NCBI GenBank assembly: GCA_010909165.1
Contig: MU008189.1
Coordinates: forward strand, 1 to 64,000
Direction: 5' to 3'
DNA from: Anthoceros angustus
Taxonomy: Eukaryota; Streptophyta; Anthocerotopsida; Anthocerotales; Anthocerotaceae
Length of the DNA stretch: 64,000 bases
The notes below the pieces were generated by a model. That model was not told the origin of the DNA. It worked only from the letters and a program-made list of their open reading frames with translations, and did not search any database. Of the stretch, positions 11,908-23,800 are shown one piece after another. Within the stretch, counting starts at the first letter, position 1. Each line of letters begins with the position of its first letter. The position numbers and the translations under genes are program-made.

Positions 11908-12560
11908 TCTGCTGGCCCACGATTGGTAAGCACAATTCATATAAGCGCCCACCAACAACGAAGCAAACAAATCTAATACGCACCTAGATATATACGTGCA
12001 ACCAATAACAACAGGAGGGAGTAGCCATGCGCCAAGACAACACACCTCCCACGAGAACAACATGCAAATTCACACATCGCTTCCTGAGTCATAGCTTTGG
12101 CCTCCTCTCAACACCCTTGCATTAGATATCTGAGGACAAGCTTATCCGAGCTTGTCCTCAATGGAAGGGTCTATATACTAGCCCTTGGCATCGCATATTC
12201 CTTAGATATCCTCGCACGTGATATGCCGTAAATATCCTAAGAATACACTATAATATGCAAGGAATATACCAAAGCACATTACTTGAGCTTATCCACTTAG
12301 CTATTGTATCCTAAGAATACACTATAATATGCCAAAGCATATGCGAGCTTATCCACTTGCTTATTTACAATATTTATATTAATTAACGCTAATCAATGCT
12401 TAATTAATATAAGCACATTAGATTAATTAGCACTAATCAATGCTTAATTAGCATAAGCACCTTAGATTAATTAACACTAATTACTTACTTAAAGATAAGT
12501 AATTAGATTAATTAATGCTAATCAAACACTAAACCCAAGTGCAGAGATTAGTATCATACG
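11908..12560. repeat. AT-rich intergenic stretch with short direct repeats
   Basis: A 25-bp unit 'atcctaagaatacactataa...' occurs at 12234 and 12308, each followed by 'gagcttatccactt'. From about 12378 a 43-bp unit built on 'ctaatcaatgcttaatta' occurs twice with a decayed third copy, and a short palindrome (taattacttac / taagtaatta) lies near 12,478-12,505. No gene is visible. Confidence 0.7.
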
Positions 12561-12613
12561 CCATGACACCCTCCCTTCACCTTGACAAGCCTTGCTACAA
12601 TTTGGGTGTCTAT

Positions 12614-12686
12614 ATTGATAACCAATGACTGTGGGATTCGAACCCACACCTTATCGCCAGAGCCTAAAACTCGTCACGTTATCAAT
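12614..12686 (-). other. tRNA-Leu-like fragment inside an inverted repeat
   Basis: On the minus strand a perfect T-arm/B-box (GTGGGTTCGAATCCCAC, plus-strand 12631-12647) follows an anticodon-like loop TTTTAGG (UAA, Leu) with only a 3-bp core stem, and a variable-arm-sized spacer. The D-arm is absent. The outer sequences ATTGATAAC and GTTATCAAT form an inverted repeat where an acceptor stem would be. I read it as a tRNA-derived relic, perhaps from a SINE, and not a functional tRNA. Confidence 0.4.
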
Positions 12687-13430
12687 GCAAGCATGTGTGC
12701 AGTCGTAGGATCCACCACTCTGACCTCGGTAGCCGTTGGAGCAGGCATGCGCTCGATGGAGCGTGGCATGTGCGTGCATAGTCATTCACCCATACCTCAT
12801 GTGTGCATAGTCATTTATTCATACCTTCCAACATGCATACACCCGTGTATGCTAGGGTCCGAACTCACGGGGATGCCATTGCCATAGTTTGCGGGCTACA
12901 TTCAAACCTTCTGTGGCAAAGACTTCAAATCTCGTTTTTAGATAAGGGTGTTTCCTTTCAGTACCAAAGGGTGGTACAGATAGCTCATTTTAAAGCCCAC
13001 GTCAAGAGCTTTCTTCTTTATCAAAAAGCAAAGTAAATGGGTAAATATAGAGACTGAAGAAATGTTCAAAGAAAGAGTTGGTTGCTGTCTTCTTTCACAC
13101 ATAGCAAGACATCTGCTAGACCATATCAAGATCGAGATAGCTCACTCTAGAGTCTACAATAAGAGCATTTTTTTTAATCCATACTTACAGCCTAAGAATA
13201 GGTATAGACACCGCAATAGACATTCAAAGGATTCATCACAAATGGTGAGTTTGTTTTCTTCTTTCACACATACCTCGAGATATTTTCAACAAAAACACAT
13301 TACACATGGCTCGTTTTGAAGCTGGAATTGAGAGCGTTTTTTGGAATCAAGCTATGGAGTGTGTGGGCAAGTATGGAGACTGCAAAATACATTCAAAGAC
13401 ATGATGACAGAAGGTACTTGCTGAACAGGA

Positions 13431-14194
13431 TCACACTTGATTCTCATCTCGCATGAGGACAGTGGACATCTTCTCCTTCCTCACCTTCTGCGGATGCTTC
13501 CAGCTGGTTGCAAGCTTGACAACACTCTTTTTCCGTTTCAAACTATCGCCGAGACCATTGTCCATTTTGTTGAGCTCAACAGAATTCAAAGTTTGTGCTC
13601 CACCTAATCGGCTTCCAGGTTGTAAGTAGTTGACACACAATGTTGGCTCCATATGCCTGCGAAACAAAGGATCTGCAGATCGTACGAGATCCCGCATCAA
13701 TTTGTTTGAATGGTATGCTCCCAATCTATGTAAGAGCATTTCTGTGGCATAGCTTGAGGGTTTTGGAAGCTTACCCCTCAATACATGTTGTGTCCTCTCC
13801 TATGGGACAAGGCTGGGTGTTGTTGAGTACTATTATATACAAGCGTCTGAGGTCAGTTAAAATGCAATTGCCCTTTCATGCGTAATACCTTTGCCTGGTG
13901 TTTGCAGAAAAAGCCTTGCATTCCTCTTGGATAATTGCAGCATGCCCAGTCCCCTACAGGATTATAAACAGTGTAGACCAGCCTTTGATCTGTAGAGCTT
14001 TTCACAAGGGCTGGTTCTTGATCGTTGGTAGGAAGTGTGACATGGTCATCAGGTATGGAAAGAGAGCCCCTAATTGCATTTTCGATAATCACCTCTTGTT
14101 TTGCATTGTGCTTGAAGCCATGTTGTTTTTGAAGTGCTTGTGCCAATACACTTTGCACACTGTATCCGTCAGTGTATGGAACAACTGGTAATCC
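13431..14194 (-). pseudogene. SWIM/MULE transposase-like gene, 3' fragment (SWIM zinc finger)
   Basis: The minus-strand frame ending at 13853 carries V-Y-T-V-Y-N-P-V-G-D-W-A-C-C, then G-F-F-C-K-H-Q-A-K-V-L, which fits a SWIM zinc finger (CxC...CxH; the first pair is C-C, so partly degenerate). A second frame (13781-13431), Lys/Arg-rich, continues toward the C-terminus. SWIM fingers sit near the C-terminus of plant MULE transposases and FAR1-like proteins. The fragment begins exactly at the edge of the TIR element (target duplication ATAC at 14195-14198); its upstream part resumes at 20,479. Confidence 0.7.
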
Positions 14195-16837
14195 ATACAA
14201 CATGATAATTTTTGAAGGGGGTGAATAATCTCGAAGGGGGTTTTCGGCAAATAATCTCTGAAGGGGGTTTTTGATGGGCCCTAAAATAGGGTTTTGAAGG
14301 CATTAACGACTCGAAAAAAGGGTGTCACCGGTAAAGTTACTACTTTCCATCCGGCGGCAATGTTTGTGTCGAATGGTGGTCATGAACTCGAACCTACGGA
14401 ATAATGCAAAGTAGGAGCGGTGAGGAAGGCCGTTCTGCGGGAAGGGACGGTGTAAACTCGGTTTGGGAGGAAAATGTGGTTTTGTTATGACACCACAAAA
14501 GCCACAGACGGTATTTCCCTAACACGGTAACATCGGCAACGGACTTACAACATTAACTCTGGGACCCGGGAAAAAGCAGATTTCAGTTTCACTCATCCCG
14601 AGTTCAATCCTTTCATCACTTGGTCGACTTCTCCTCCATTGTCATCATTATCTTGGGCACTTTGACTCATGAGTTGTATTAAGCCACAACTCATGAGCTT
14701 ATCCCTTATCGCTTTTTGTCCACATCTGGATGTTTAGGAGAGTACCCTCTACACTCGACCAAATCTTTGGCTCGATTTGACGGCATTTGCTTCTAAGGTT
14801 AGCCTTCATTCCAAGGTTGCTTCTAAGGTTAGCCTCGAATTTTCGATGGAAGTGCCACGTCTGAAGTGCGTGGAAGGAGGGCCACAATGGGCGCAGCGGA
14901 GGGAGGCGGCGGGCGCCTCGGGTCGCCCTCCACCCGTCGGGCATAAGGCTGGTGGTGCGAGGGAGGGAACAATGCTTCTCTAAGACCAAATCCATTCTAG
15001 CTGGCCGGAGGTACTTTACGCTGGCAACGCTGCAGGCTGTTGCACGCAAATCCTCACCTTTGGCTTCGGATGTGCGCGAGGCATCATCTCGTGCAACTCC
15101 AACCGGATGGCATCACAATCACCAAACAAAGATCCGGGACCACGGACCACATTAGCTCTTGACGACTCCCAAGATCTTGTAACTCCATCACCCGCGATAT
15201 TGTTTCCAAGCCAAGCCCAAAATCAACAATGTTGTGGATCTTCTCACCAAAGTCCGAGACTCGCAACACTCTCACATCGTAGTCTTGCCCGGTTCCGCCT
15301 GGTGTAGCACATTCTCGATAGTATTCTGGGACCCGCCAAAGATCCGCCGGAGGCCGACCTTGTCGCCGCAGGCGGTGTTATCCGCGGTTCGCCCAAATGC
15401 GCCAACAGGTACATCTTCGCGATGCGCCCGCCATCGGTGAGAAGAAGTCCGGATGGATGGTGAGTCGCCTCGTGGCACACGCCGGGCCCGCCGCGGGCGT
15501 CGTCGGCCGAGCACCGACATCCGGTTAAACGTCCACGAGTTCTTCTTGTGCGATCCTCTCCGCCTGCATCGACTCCGGATCGTGTAAAAGGTCGCCATCG
15601 GGCAACCATATCCTCCGCCCCTCCATATCCGGAACACGCATCGTCATCGCTTCCACCGTTGAAGTCTGCTTTCACCGGTCTCTTCAAGGACTATGCCCGC
15701 CGACGCCGCCATAGCGTGAATCATCCAAAACTACGACCGGGTTGTGTGCATCATCCAGCGAGATCAACAATTGAGTCGCTGACCATGGCCACCGGTCTGT
15801 AATGACATTTGACTCAATCTACGGCCCGAAGTGTGCAAAAATCGAACACACCTTCTCAAGGCCAAGGCGCCCCACCACATGGATAAATTGAAGCGGGTGC
15901 TACCCATGGTCCCCGCCATGTGGGCAAGCTAGCTGGTATCCCACAAAGGAACCTTAAAGGTTCGCCTGCTCTGTTTGGAGGTGGGCGCCTGGCCGCCAAG
16001 GCCCCACCTCTGTGGGATCTTTTGTGTTATGCCATAGGGTTCTTGACCTCTAGGCCGGGCCGGGCTGGCCCCACCACATACATGCCGGCTCTTAGGGTTT
16101 CATCCCAAGGGTTTTGCATGGGACGGCATTTGACGGTCTTACAAGGCCGCACCCCATCCCATCATACCAAGATTAGAAAGACCTGATTATAGGGCTCTGC
16201 CTATAAGGCCTCGAGTTCAAAACAACCATTCCCACTCAAGAAAACCATTTCTATAAGTTCCCATGCATGTCAACCAGCCCGCCGAAGTGGTAACAATTAC
16301 CTTGATCGGCTTTGTGGACTGGTTCCTAATAGTGCTCTTCTACACCACAAGCAGAGTGAGCACGCGGAAAACCTGTTGGATTTCGTATTTTTTGGGAAGT
16401 TGCTTTTCCATAACTTCAGAACCATGGATATTTCATATAGAGGATCCCGTGAGGTTTCGTGATTGTCACCGTACATACTCCATATTTCCAACCTTGTGTA
16501 TGTGTTCGGAAGGTTGAAGACTTCCACGTCGTGTACCGCCTGCCCATCACCGTAAATGTCTTGTCCATCCGTGATATCGCCTCCATGTGATAAGAAGGCG
16601 TGGTTTGGGGTTAGCCTCAAACCATCCCACGGGCATTCAAAATGACCGCTTCTCGCCTCATATCTCACAGCTATGCACCATATCAATTAATGCCTTCAAA
16701 CAAAGAAATAGATCGGAATGGACCCTATGTGTGCATACTTTACCCCTTCACATCCACCTCCCTCCGCTTGAACCAAGGACTCTAGAAATGTCTCTTGCTC
16801 CTCACCTGCCCATCCTTAGGAATCGGGCACTTCGCTT

Positions 16838-16920
16838 AACACGATAATTTTTGAAGGGGTTAATAATCTCGAAGGGGTTTTCCGCAAATAATCTCTGAAG
16901 GGGTTTTGATGGGCCCTAAA
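16838..16920 (+). repeat. Internal second left end (end A) of the TIR family
   Basis: It begins AACACGATAATTTTTGAAGG and continues with the same subterminal blocks as 14,199 ('ataatctcgaagggg', 'aaataatctctgaagggg', 'gatgggccctaaa'). Its flank GCTT has no matching copy beyond the only right end at 20,478, so the inner copy has lost its own right end or shares it with the outer one. Confidence 0.75.
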
Positions 16921-18019
16921 GCAGCTTTTGAAGGCATTGGAAAACAACTCGAAAAAGGGTGTCACCCAAGAAGTTACTACTTTCCATCCAAAGAATGTTT
17001 GTCGAATGGTGGTCAAACTCGAACCTAGGGAATGATGCAAAGTAGGAACGGTGAGGAAGGCTGCTCACGGGGACGATCAGAACTCGCTTTTGGGATGGAA
17101 ATGTGGTTTTGTTATGACACCACAAAAGCCACATGTGGTATTTCCTAACAAACATCGAACGGACTTACAACATTAACTCGGGACCGGAAAACGAGATTTC
17201 GCCACTCATCCCGAGTTCAATCCATCATCACTTGGTCCAGCTTCTCCTCCATTGTCATCACTATCTTGGACACTTTCACTCGCAGTTGTATGAAGCCACG
17301 CAACTCGCAGAGCTTATCCCTTATCGCTTTTTGTCCACCGTGACATGTTTCCGCATGCTCAACACAAACCCATAATCGGGATGACTGTTCATTCACAAAT
17401 ACCTCTATGTTTTTAGGTAATGGATCTTATTCCCTTTTTCCTCGGCATTGGACGGATGGGTTACCACTCTGGCGGACTATGTGTTCACATATCTCCTTCA
17501 TACGCATCTATGTGTGTCCGATACTAGTGGATAAGAAAGTGAGGTCGTGGTGCGTTAGCTTCACGTCAATGACCTCCCAATCCGAATGGCCTATGCGTGT
17601 CCGTATTGCACGGCAGCCAAACATCCCTCTCGATTCCGTTATGTCCCCATTCATCCGCCATTTCCAGCTGTTGCCTTCCGGCATTTTGATATGCCCCCAA
17701 GTACATATCACGCTGTGGGAGGTCCCTCAATAATGCCTCATCTAGCAAAGCTTCATCCGGCACTTGAAGTGGTCAGGCTGTATGATCCACTTCTGCACGT
17801 GAAAACCACTTCCAAGGACGCTGTAGCACTAGCCCAATGTTATTCTCCACAATGATAGCAATCTCCTTCCGGTCCACCCAAAAGGCTTCCCACCACTTGT
17901 ACTCTTCAACAATCACCTATGGACGCAAATCTTTTAACCCTTCCTGCAAATGGGCCACACCTTCCATCGGTGATAGGATACCTGCCGTTCCCTTCTTGTC
18001 CCCCCCCTAGCTTCACCCG

Positions 18020-18405
18020 CATGCACCGTAGGATGAGGAGGGCGCCACGACCGGCGCCTCCCAAGATGCCTGCCATGCCGGCCGGCGCCCCTAGCACACC
18101 GCCCATGGGCCGGCCGGCCGCCCCTAGCACACACCGCATGGGCGCCGCGCCCAACACGCCCGCCTGCCGGCGCCGGCCGGCGCCTCCCTAGCACACCGCC
18201 CAGGGCGCGGCGCCGGGCGCCTCCCTAGCACACCGCCCATGGGCGCCGCCGGCCGCGCCCCTAGCACACCGCCCATGGGCCGCCGGCCGCCTAGCACACG
18301 CCCGGCCGCGCCCCACACACGCCCGCCCATGGCGCTGGCCGGCGCCTCCCTAGCACACCTGCCCACCCATGGGCGGCCGGCCGGCGCCCTCTCCTCCTCA
18401 TAGGC
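18020..18405. repeat. GC-rich palindromic array, block 1 of TIR copy 2
   Basis: Short degenerate units of the type 'ctagcacaccgcccatggg' alternate with GGCCGGCGCC-like palindromes. It is the reverse complement of the array at 2,970-3,235. Open frames on both strands come from the lack of AT-rich stop codons and are not genes. Confidence 0.8.
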
Positions 18406-18889
18406 TGTCTTCAAGAAAATAAATATTTAGCGCCTCAAGAGAGTTGCAACTTGGGATTGTTGGTCTAGTGTTTGGGAAATAAGTGTAGTAATGAATAGGT
18501 TTTGGGTTCAAAACCCATATCTTTTAATAACTCAACTTTGTTGATTTTACAACATTAACTCGGACCCGGAAAACGAGATTTCAGTTTCACTCATCCCGTA
18601 GTTCAATCCTTCACATCACTTGGTCCCTTCTCCCGCATTGTCATCATTATCTGCATGCACTTTGACCTCGAGGTTGTATGAAGCCACACAACCCAGACTT
18701 ATCTCTTATCGCTTTTTGTCCACATACGAGATGTTCCCGGAGGAGTACCCTCTACACTCAACCTAATTCGATGGGATCTTGGCTTGATTAAGATTTGCTT
18801 CTAAGGTTAGCCTTCATTCCAAGGTTGCTTCTAAGGTTAGCCTAATCAATTTTCGATGGAAGTGCCACGCAGGAGGTGCGTGGAAGGAG

Positions 18890-19675
18890 GGCCAATGGCA
18901 CGCGGAGGAGGCGCCACGCCGGCGCCGCTCGCGCTCCACCCGTCGGCATACTATGGTGGTGGAGGAGGGCGCCACCGCCGGCGCTCCCCACGCCGCACTA
19001 CTCAAATCAGCCCCACGGGTGGCGCAGACGCCTCTTCGCACCACCCGGCCGGGGTTTATAGGTGGTGCGACGAGGATGCTGCGCCGGCCGCCGCCTCCCC
19101 GCACCACCACCGTATGCCCGACGGGTGGAGCGCGAATGGAGGGCGCCGCCGGCCGGTGCCAGGCGCCAAGACCACCTGCTTGCCCACCCCACGGTGGTTC
19201 ACAGGAGGCCGCCGGCCGCGCCCTCCACGAGCCACCCCATCGGTGGCCTACGGCGGTGCGCAGAGGGCGGCTGGCCGCCGGAGCCTCCTTAGCACCACCC
19301 GCTCGGCGCTAGAGGTGCCGCGCCCAGCACACCCCGCCCAAAGATGCTCACTCATGGGCGCGGGTTGCCTCCCTAGCGCATCGCCATGGCGCCGGCCGGC
19401 AGGCCCAACACGCCCGCCCGGCGCGGGCTGGCCGCGCCCAACACGCCCGCCCGCCCATGGGCGCTGGCCGCCGGCCTCCCTAGCACACCATGCCCATGGG
19501 CGCCGGCCGGACGGCTCCTCCCTAGCACACACACCGCCTATGCGCGCTGCTCGCCGGCGCCTAGCACCTTACCCATGCGCCCGCCGCCGCCCACCAACAC
19601 GCCCGCTTGTAGGCCCGGCGCCCCTAGCACACCGCCTACCCATGGCGCGCCAGCCCGCCTCGCCTCAGGCTGTGT
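18890..19675. repeat. GC-rich palindromic array, block 2 of TIR copy 2
   Basis: The same kind of units as block 1, longer and more degenerate, with 'caccacccg' and 'ggcgccggccgg' motifs. It is followed at about 19,735-19,800 by 'tgggttcaaaaccca' and 'aactcaactttgttgatttt', which also follow block 1 at about 18,500-18,550. The array-plus-flank module is therefore duplicated within the element. Confidence 0.75.
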
Positions 19676-20482
19676 TGAATAAACGAATATGTAGCGGCTC
19701 AATAAATTTATACCTTGGTCTAGTGTTTGGGAAAAAGTAGAATAGCTGGGTTTGGGTTCAAAACCCATATCTTTTAATAACTCAACTTTGTTGATTTTAA
19801 GGATGCTACGCAGGGCGCATGGGCAACTAACTTTGTTCATTTTAAGGACGTTGGCATTGCCAAAGCCCAAGTGGTGGACTGGAGTGCCAAAAGGTTGAAG
19901 ACCACGATCGGGCAACCTTTTGGATGGGGTCAAGCAGACCCCAGATGGCGCGGCAATGACACCGCCATCAGGCCCAAGAATGATACTATTGAAGACGAGC
20001 AAGCAATGGAGGAGAACGACAACTTTGAGGCGGACGATATGGACCGCCCATTATAAGCGGTGGTACTTGACTCGCTTTGGCAAGGCATGGATGAGTCTAG
20101 GCCGACTCTTCAATGACTATTATCGATGTTGATGACCACGTCCTCCTTTAGTTTGTTGCAATGTTCTCACGACTAATCGAAACGAGACTCCCGCTTAGTA
20201 TGCGATTGTTTTCATTGTGTTCCACCAGCAAAGTAAAAGTTTCTTGTAATAAACATACGAAATGACGCCTCTATGCATAGACTAAACGCAACGGGCCCAC
20301 ACCCCTCATGCTCCAGCCTTCTCGGGTGTAGACTTGAAAGTGCATCTTTATCAAAGGTATGACCTCGTAAAGGGTGCGATTATCAAAGTAGGCATATGTC
20401 TCTAGGAAAGGTGTTCTCGTGACAAGGGTGTCGTTCTCGACCGGCGGTTACTATATTCCCCTTCAAAATTATCATGTTATAC

Positions 20483-20859
20483 ACCAACCTCGCAGACGAT
20501 AAAATCATGGCTCAACATGGATTTTCAAGAAGCCAAGCTTCCACCACCGATCAACTGGCCAAGATGTGGCATGGTCCTGGAATACTTTACCACATAGGTA
20601 GCACTCCCTCCCACTGATTCTTAAAGTACTGAATAAACTCATGAAGCTTCTCTTTCATAATCCACGTCTTGCACATTTATTGCAGCATCTTCCTGGCCTC
20701 AGCTTCCGTTTGCCAATGATGAGAAACATGCATGATGTCATCAAGGCGACTAAAGATTGCCACTCTTGTTCTCCATTGGCTAACCTTAAGCAAGAGGTGA
20801 CGCAGCCAACATTGCCTAACATACCATAAACATAGCAAGATTGGCACAGCATCTCCCCA
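20483..20859 (-). pseudogene. SWIM/MULE transposase-like gene, middle fragment
   Basis: From 20,859 downward the minus strand reads D-A-V-P-I-L-L-C-L-W-Y-V-R, then W-L-R-H-L-L-L-K-V, and a block near R-V-A-I-F-S-R-L-D-D-I-M. It continues to F-I-Q-Y-F-K-N-Q-W, with one stop codon between. These match the pattern of MULE cores ('...ILLCxWHVxRAW', '...FxxYFKxxWxxxxxMW'). The piece is bounded by two target duplications: CCCCA (20855-20859) upstream and ATAC (20479-20482) downstream. Confidence 0.7.
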
Positions 20860-23800
20860 TGTGGCTGTGGCGCGACTTTTGCTGACGGCCACCAAGCGCA
20901 GACAATCCGTGTCGCTAGGAAGGAGTTCGTCTCAAGGAATGATGACTTGCGCTGCCAGCATTTTCGCCTTACTTTACGTCCGCTCCACCACTCCCACAAC
21001 CACCCTTAGTTCACGCCTAGCTACTGCAACCAACACCGCACAGCCGGTATGGCTAAACGCTTAAGGACCTCAAGCTCCGCTCCTGCTCGCCTCTCACACC
21101 TCTCGTCCCACCTCTCACACTACACTTATCGGCCTTAAGGAAGACGCTGGTTACAGCCGACCTCCTCCTCCGCTCCACTGCCTCCGGCCCCGCCGACGCC
21201 CCAAGTCCTCCGGCCACACGCTCGGCCTCGCTCGGCTGGTCGCGGCTCGACGAGCACGGGTCCCCGCCACCACCGCACACACCACAACACGTTAGGTCCG
21301 GCCACTGTGACCGACGATCCCTCCGGCTGCCGTGGCTCGCCTGACTCAGACTCACGCTATCGTGAAGACACAGTGGTCCGCAAGAACGCTGCATCAACAC
21401 CAAGGAAAAGATGATTTATTCGTGGCCCCACTCTTATACTACGCCCAGGTCGGCGCCTTTATTACACCCTATTCCGAAACCACCAAGATGCCCTAATCGC
21501 CGCCTACCATCCTATTTCCTCCTCCTATCTCCTTCACGGCGGTAAGGTCCCGGTTCCGCCTTGGGATTGGTGGTCCAATCTCCGCCTCGACGCGGGCGAC
21601 CTAATCGGATGATCCGCGAGGCGGACCTCCTTTCTCCCGAATCCTTGTTGTTACGGCGCGCCCCCGACGACCGCTGCCACAACGTCATCCTCCCTCGGCC
21701 TTCCTGTGGTCCCCTCCGGGGCCACCTGCCCCTAGCGAAGTCGGGGGACTCCTCCATCGCCGAGTCCGACCTCGAGGTCCGGCCTCGACCCGAGCCCCGA
21801 ACCCAAGGGTCCGGCTTATTTCCCGAGTCCGACCGGGCTGGTCCGCCTGCTCGGGTTCGGACCTCGTGGTCCAGATTATTACCGGGTCCGATCTCCAACT
21901 CCGACTCTTCCTGGGACCTCAGATCGCTAGGTCCTCCTCCTTACCCCGACCTTGTCTTGGTCCGGTTGGCTCTGCTGCACCCCCCGCAGCCCTCACCCCT
22001 CGCCGGATCGGGTGGTGGTGAACTTACCTTGGGGTCCGGCCCCGCCTCCTCCTGGGCTCCTCCTTCGCTGTCGTTTCCAAACAGGCCCCTAGGGTCCTCG
22101 GCCTCTGCCCTTCTTCCCCTCCGAGCCTTCCAGGCCGCCCATTGGCCGGGCGCCGAGAGGCCTCTACCGCCTGTGAGCTCTGGTGGTAATAGGCAAAGTC
22201 CGAATCCACTTGCCGGATTGCCTCTTCCACGGTGCCCGAGCACCGATACTCCTTCGCCATAGATGCTCCGGAGCCGAGCCTGCCCCGCTTGTTGCTCCAC
22301 CTCCCGCCAGTTGATAGCCGAGCCGGGTCGCCGCGAGGTCGCCAGTCGCCGGCCACCTCCCGCAGCGCCGCTGCTCCACTTGCTCCAACTCTCTCCGCTT
22401 CCGCTCACGCCAGCCCGCCATAACGCAGCTGCCCTTCCGACTTCCTCACCGACCAGCAGCTTCTTGTCCGCTTCCCGCCTCGCCTTGTCCATTCCGTCGC
22501 ACTCCGCCATCTCCCGCCTGCATTTGGCCGGGCAACACGGCTGACCGGCTTCACCAGTTCCCTTTTCCATCTCGGCGACGCCCCGCCTCCCTGCTCCATC
22601 GCCATCGACTCCGCGCCAATGTAGAGCCGAGCCGCTTATTTCCGGCCGTGCGACCATGTCCCGCAGACTACCATTCCTCTCAATCGATAGTTTGAGTCAG
22701 CCCAAAGTCTCCTTGCGGTCCTCCATCTCGCCGCTGCCCACCTCCCGAGCCGAGTCCGAGATCCTCCACCTCCTTGTGGCGCTTCTTGGGCTGGTTGGTC
22801 CGCTTGCCGCCACCTCTGCTCCATCTTGAGGCGGAGGCGCTCTATCTCACTCGAAGTCTGGATTCTCCCATTGAGAATTCCTTGCTTGCTCAAGCGTCTT
22901 GGGTTGTAACTCCAAGGTGTCCTTGTCCTCCAACTCCGCCTCCCTTCTACCTCTTGCAGTGCGCCACAGGGTCCCGATTTCCGGGTCTTGGCCTCCGATG
23001 TTTGCGGCGTTGCTTGCTCCATGACCACTTGCTCGGCCTTGATTGGCGTGGCTCTCGGCCGCCTCCCTCCACGGTTCCGATCACGATAGTGATCGCGATC
23101 GGCCGCCGTGGCCTCCGCCTCCTTGGCCACCTTCACACGAGCCTCTCGGCTTGGCTCGGTCGGTCAGTGCCTCGCGGATCCGCGCGTTACGCTGCGGGCG
23201 TCCTCGCTTCTGCTGCTCGCCCCTCACTGCGGAGGTCCTCCCGCTTGGGCCTCCTTGAGTGCCGTTCCTCGGTGAAGGAATTTGGTCCGGTCCTTGCGGA
23301 TGGACGGACCTCCCTCTCGCCTCGGCGTTTCCCTCCTCAATCGGCCGAGCTTGGCCTTCCTTCGCCTCTGGGCTCCCTCAGCTGCTCACGGAGGAGTACC
23401 ATGCGCCTCGGGTGGCTTCTACCTCAGGTCTTCTCGGCCATCCCGCCGAGCATCGTCCATGGTGGCAGGACCGCCGTGTTTCTTCCACGGCGGCTGAGTG
23501 AGGCTCCCACAAAGTCCGTGGCGAGCCGGCATCTCACAGTCAGGACCTCCATACTGTCAGGAGTAAGTCGGGGTGGGTTCTCCGGACCTAATCGGGACCC
23601 TTAGGTCTGAGTCTTGACTCGGGCTTCCCCTCCTTGGCCCTTTTGGCGCGAGCTCCTTCTCAGCCCTTTTCCTCCAGGGCTCGGAGGAGGTGAGGGGCGG
23701 GAGCAAGCCTTTTGCCCCTTCGGCGGGACCCGGCTCGGGGTCTGCCGGTGTCCTCCGCTCCACAGGCGTCCTTTACGCCCTCCTTCTGCTTCCTCCGCCT

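Larger units (their letters stand above)
14199..20478. mobile_element. TIR DNA transposon copy 2 (composite), 4-bp target duplication ATAC
   Basis: It starts AACATGATAATTTTTGAAGG (end A) and ends in the inverted form TTATCATGTT (end B); ATAC lies at 14195-14198 and 20479-20482. Removing the element and one ATAC joins the two flanking SWIM-gene pieces in one frame (R-L-V-Y followed by G-L-P-V-V). Inside, a second end A begins at 16838 in the same orientation, so two copies are nested or partly duplicated. A segment with 'cttctaaggttagcc' repeats occurs at about 14,780 and 18,800. Large GC-palindromic arrays fill the right half. A minus frame at 15,244-15,687 and a plus frame at 18,856-19,740 are low-complexity, and no transposase was recognised. 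Confidence 0.75.

Noticed and set aside
12800-13400. Short frames around 12.8-13.3 kb
   Set aside because: Small, overlapping and without domain features; left as unassigned DNA downstream of the SWIM-gene fragment.
18500-18520. 'gggttcaaaaccc' as a tRNA B-box
   Set aside because: A short palindrome repeated at 19,750 with the GC-array module; no A-box, anticodon arm or acceptor stem around it.
18856-19740. 294-codon plus-strand frame in the GC-rich array
   Set aside because: Low-complexity Pro/Arg/Ala sequence produced by GC palindromic repeats that lack stop codons; several overlapping frames on both strands are equally open.
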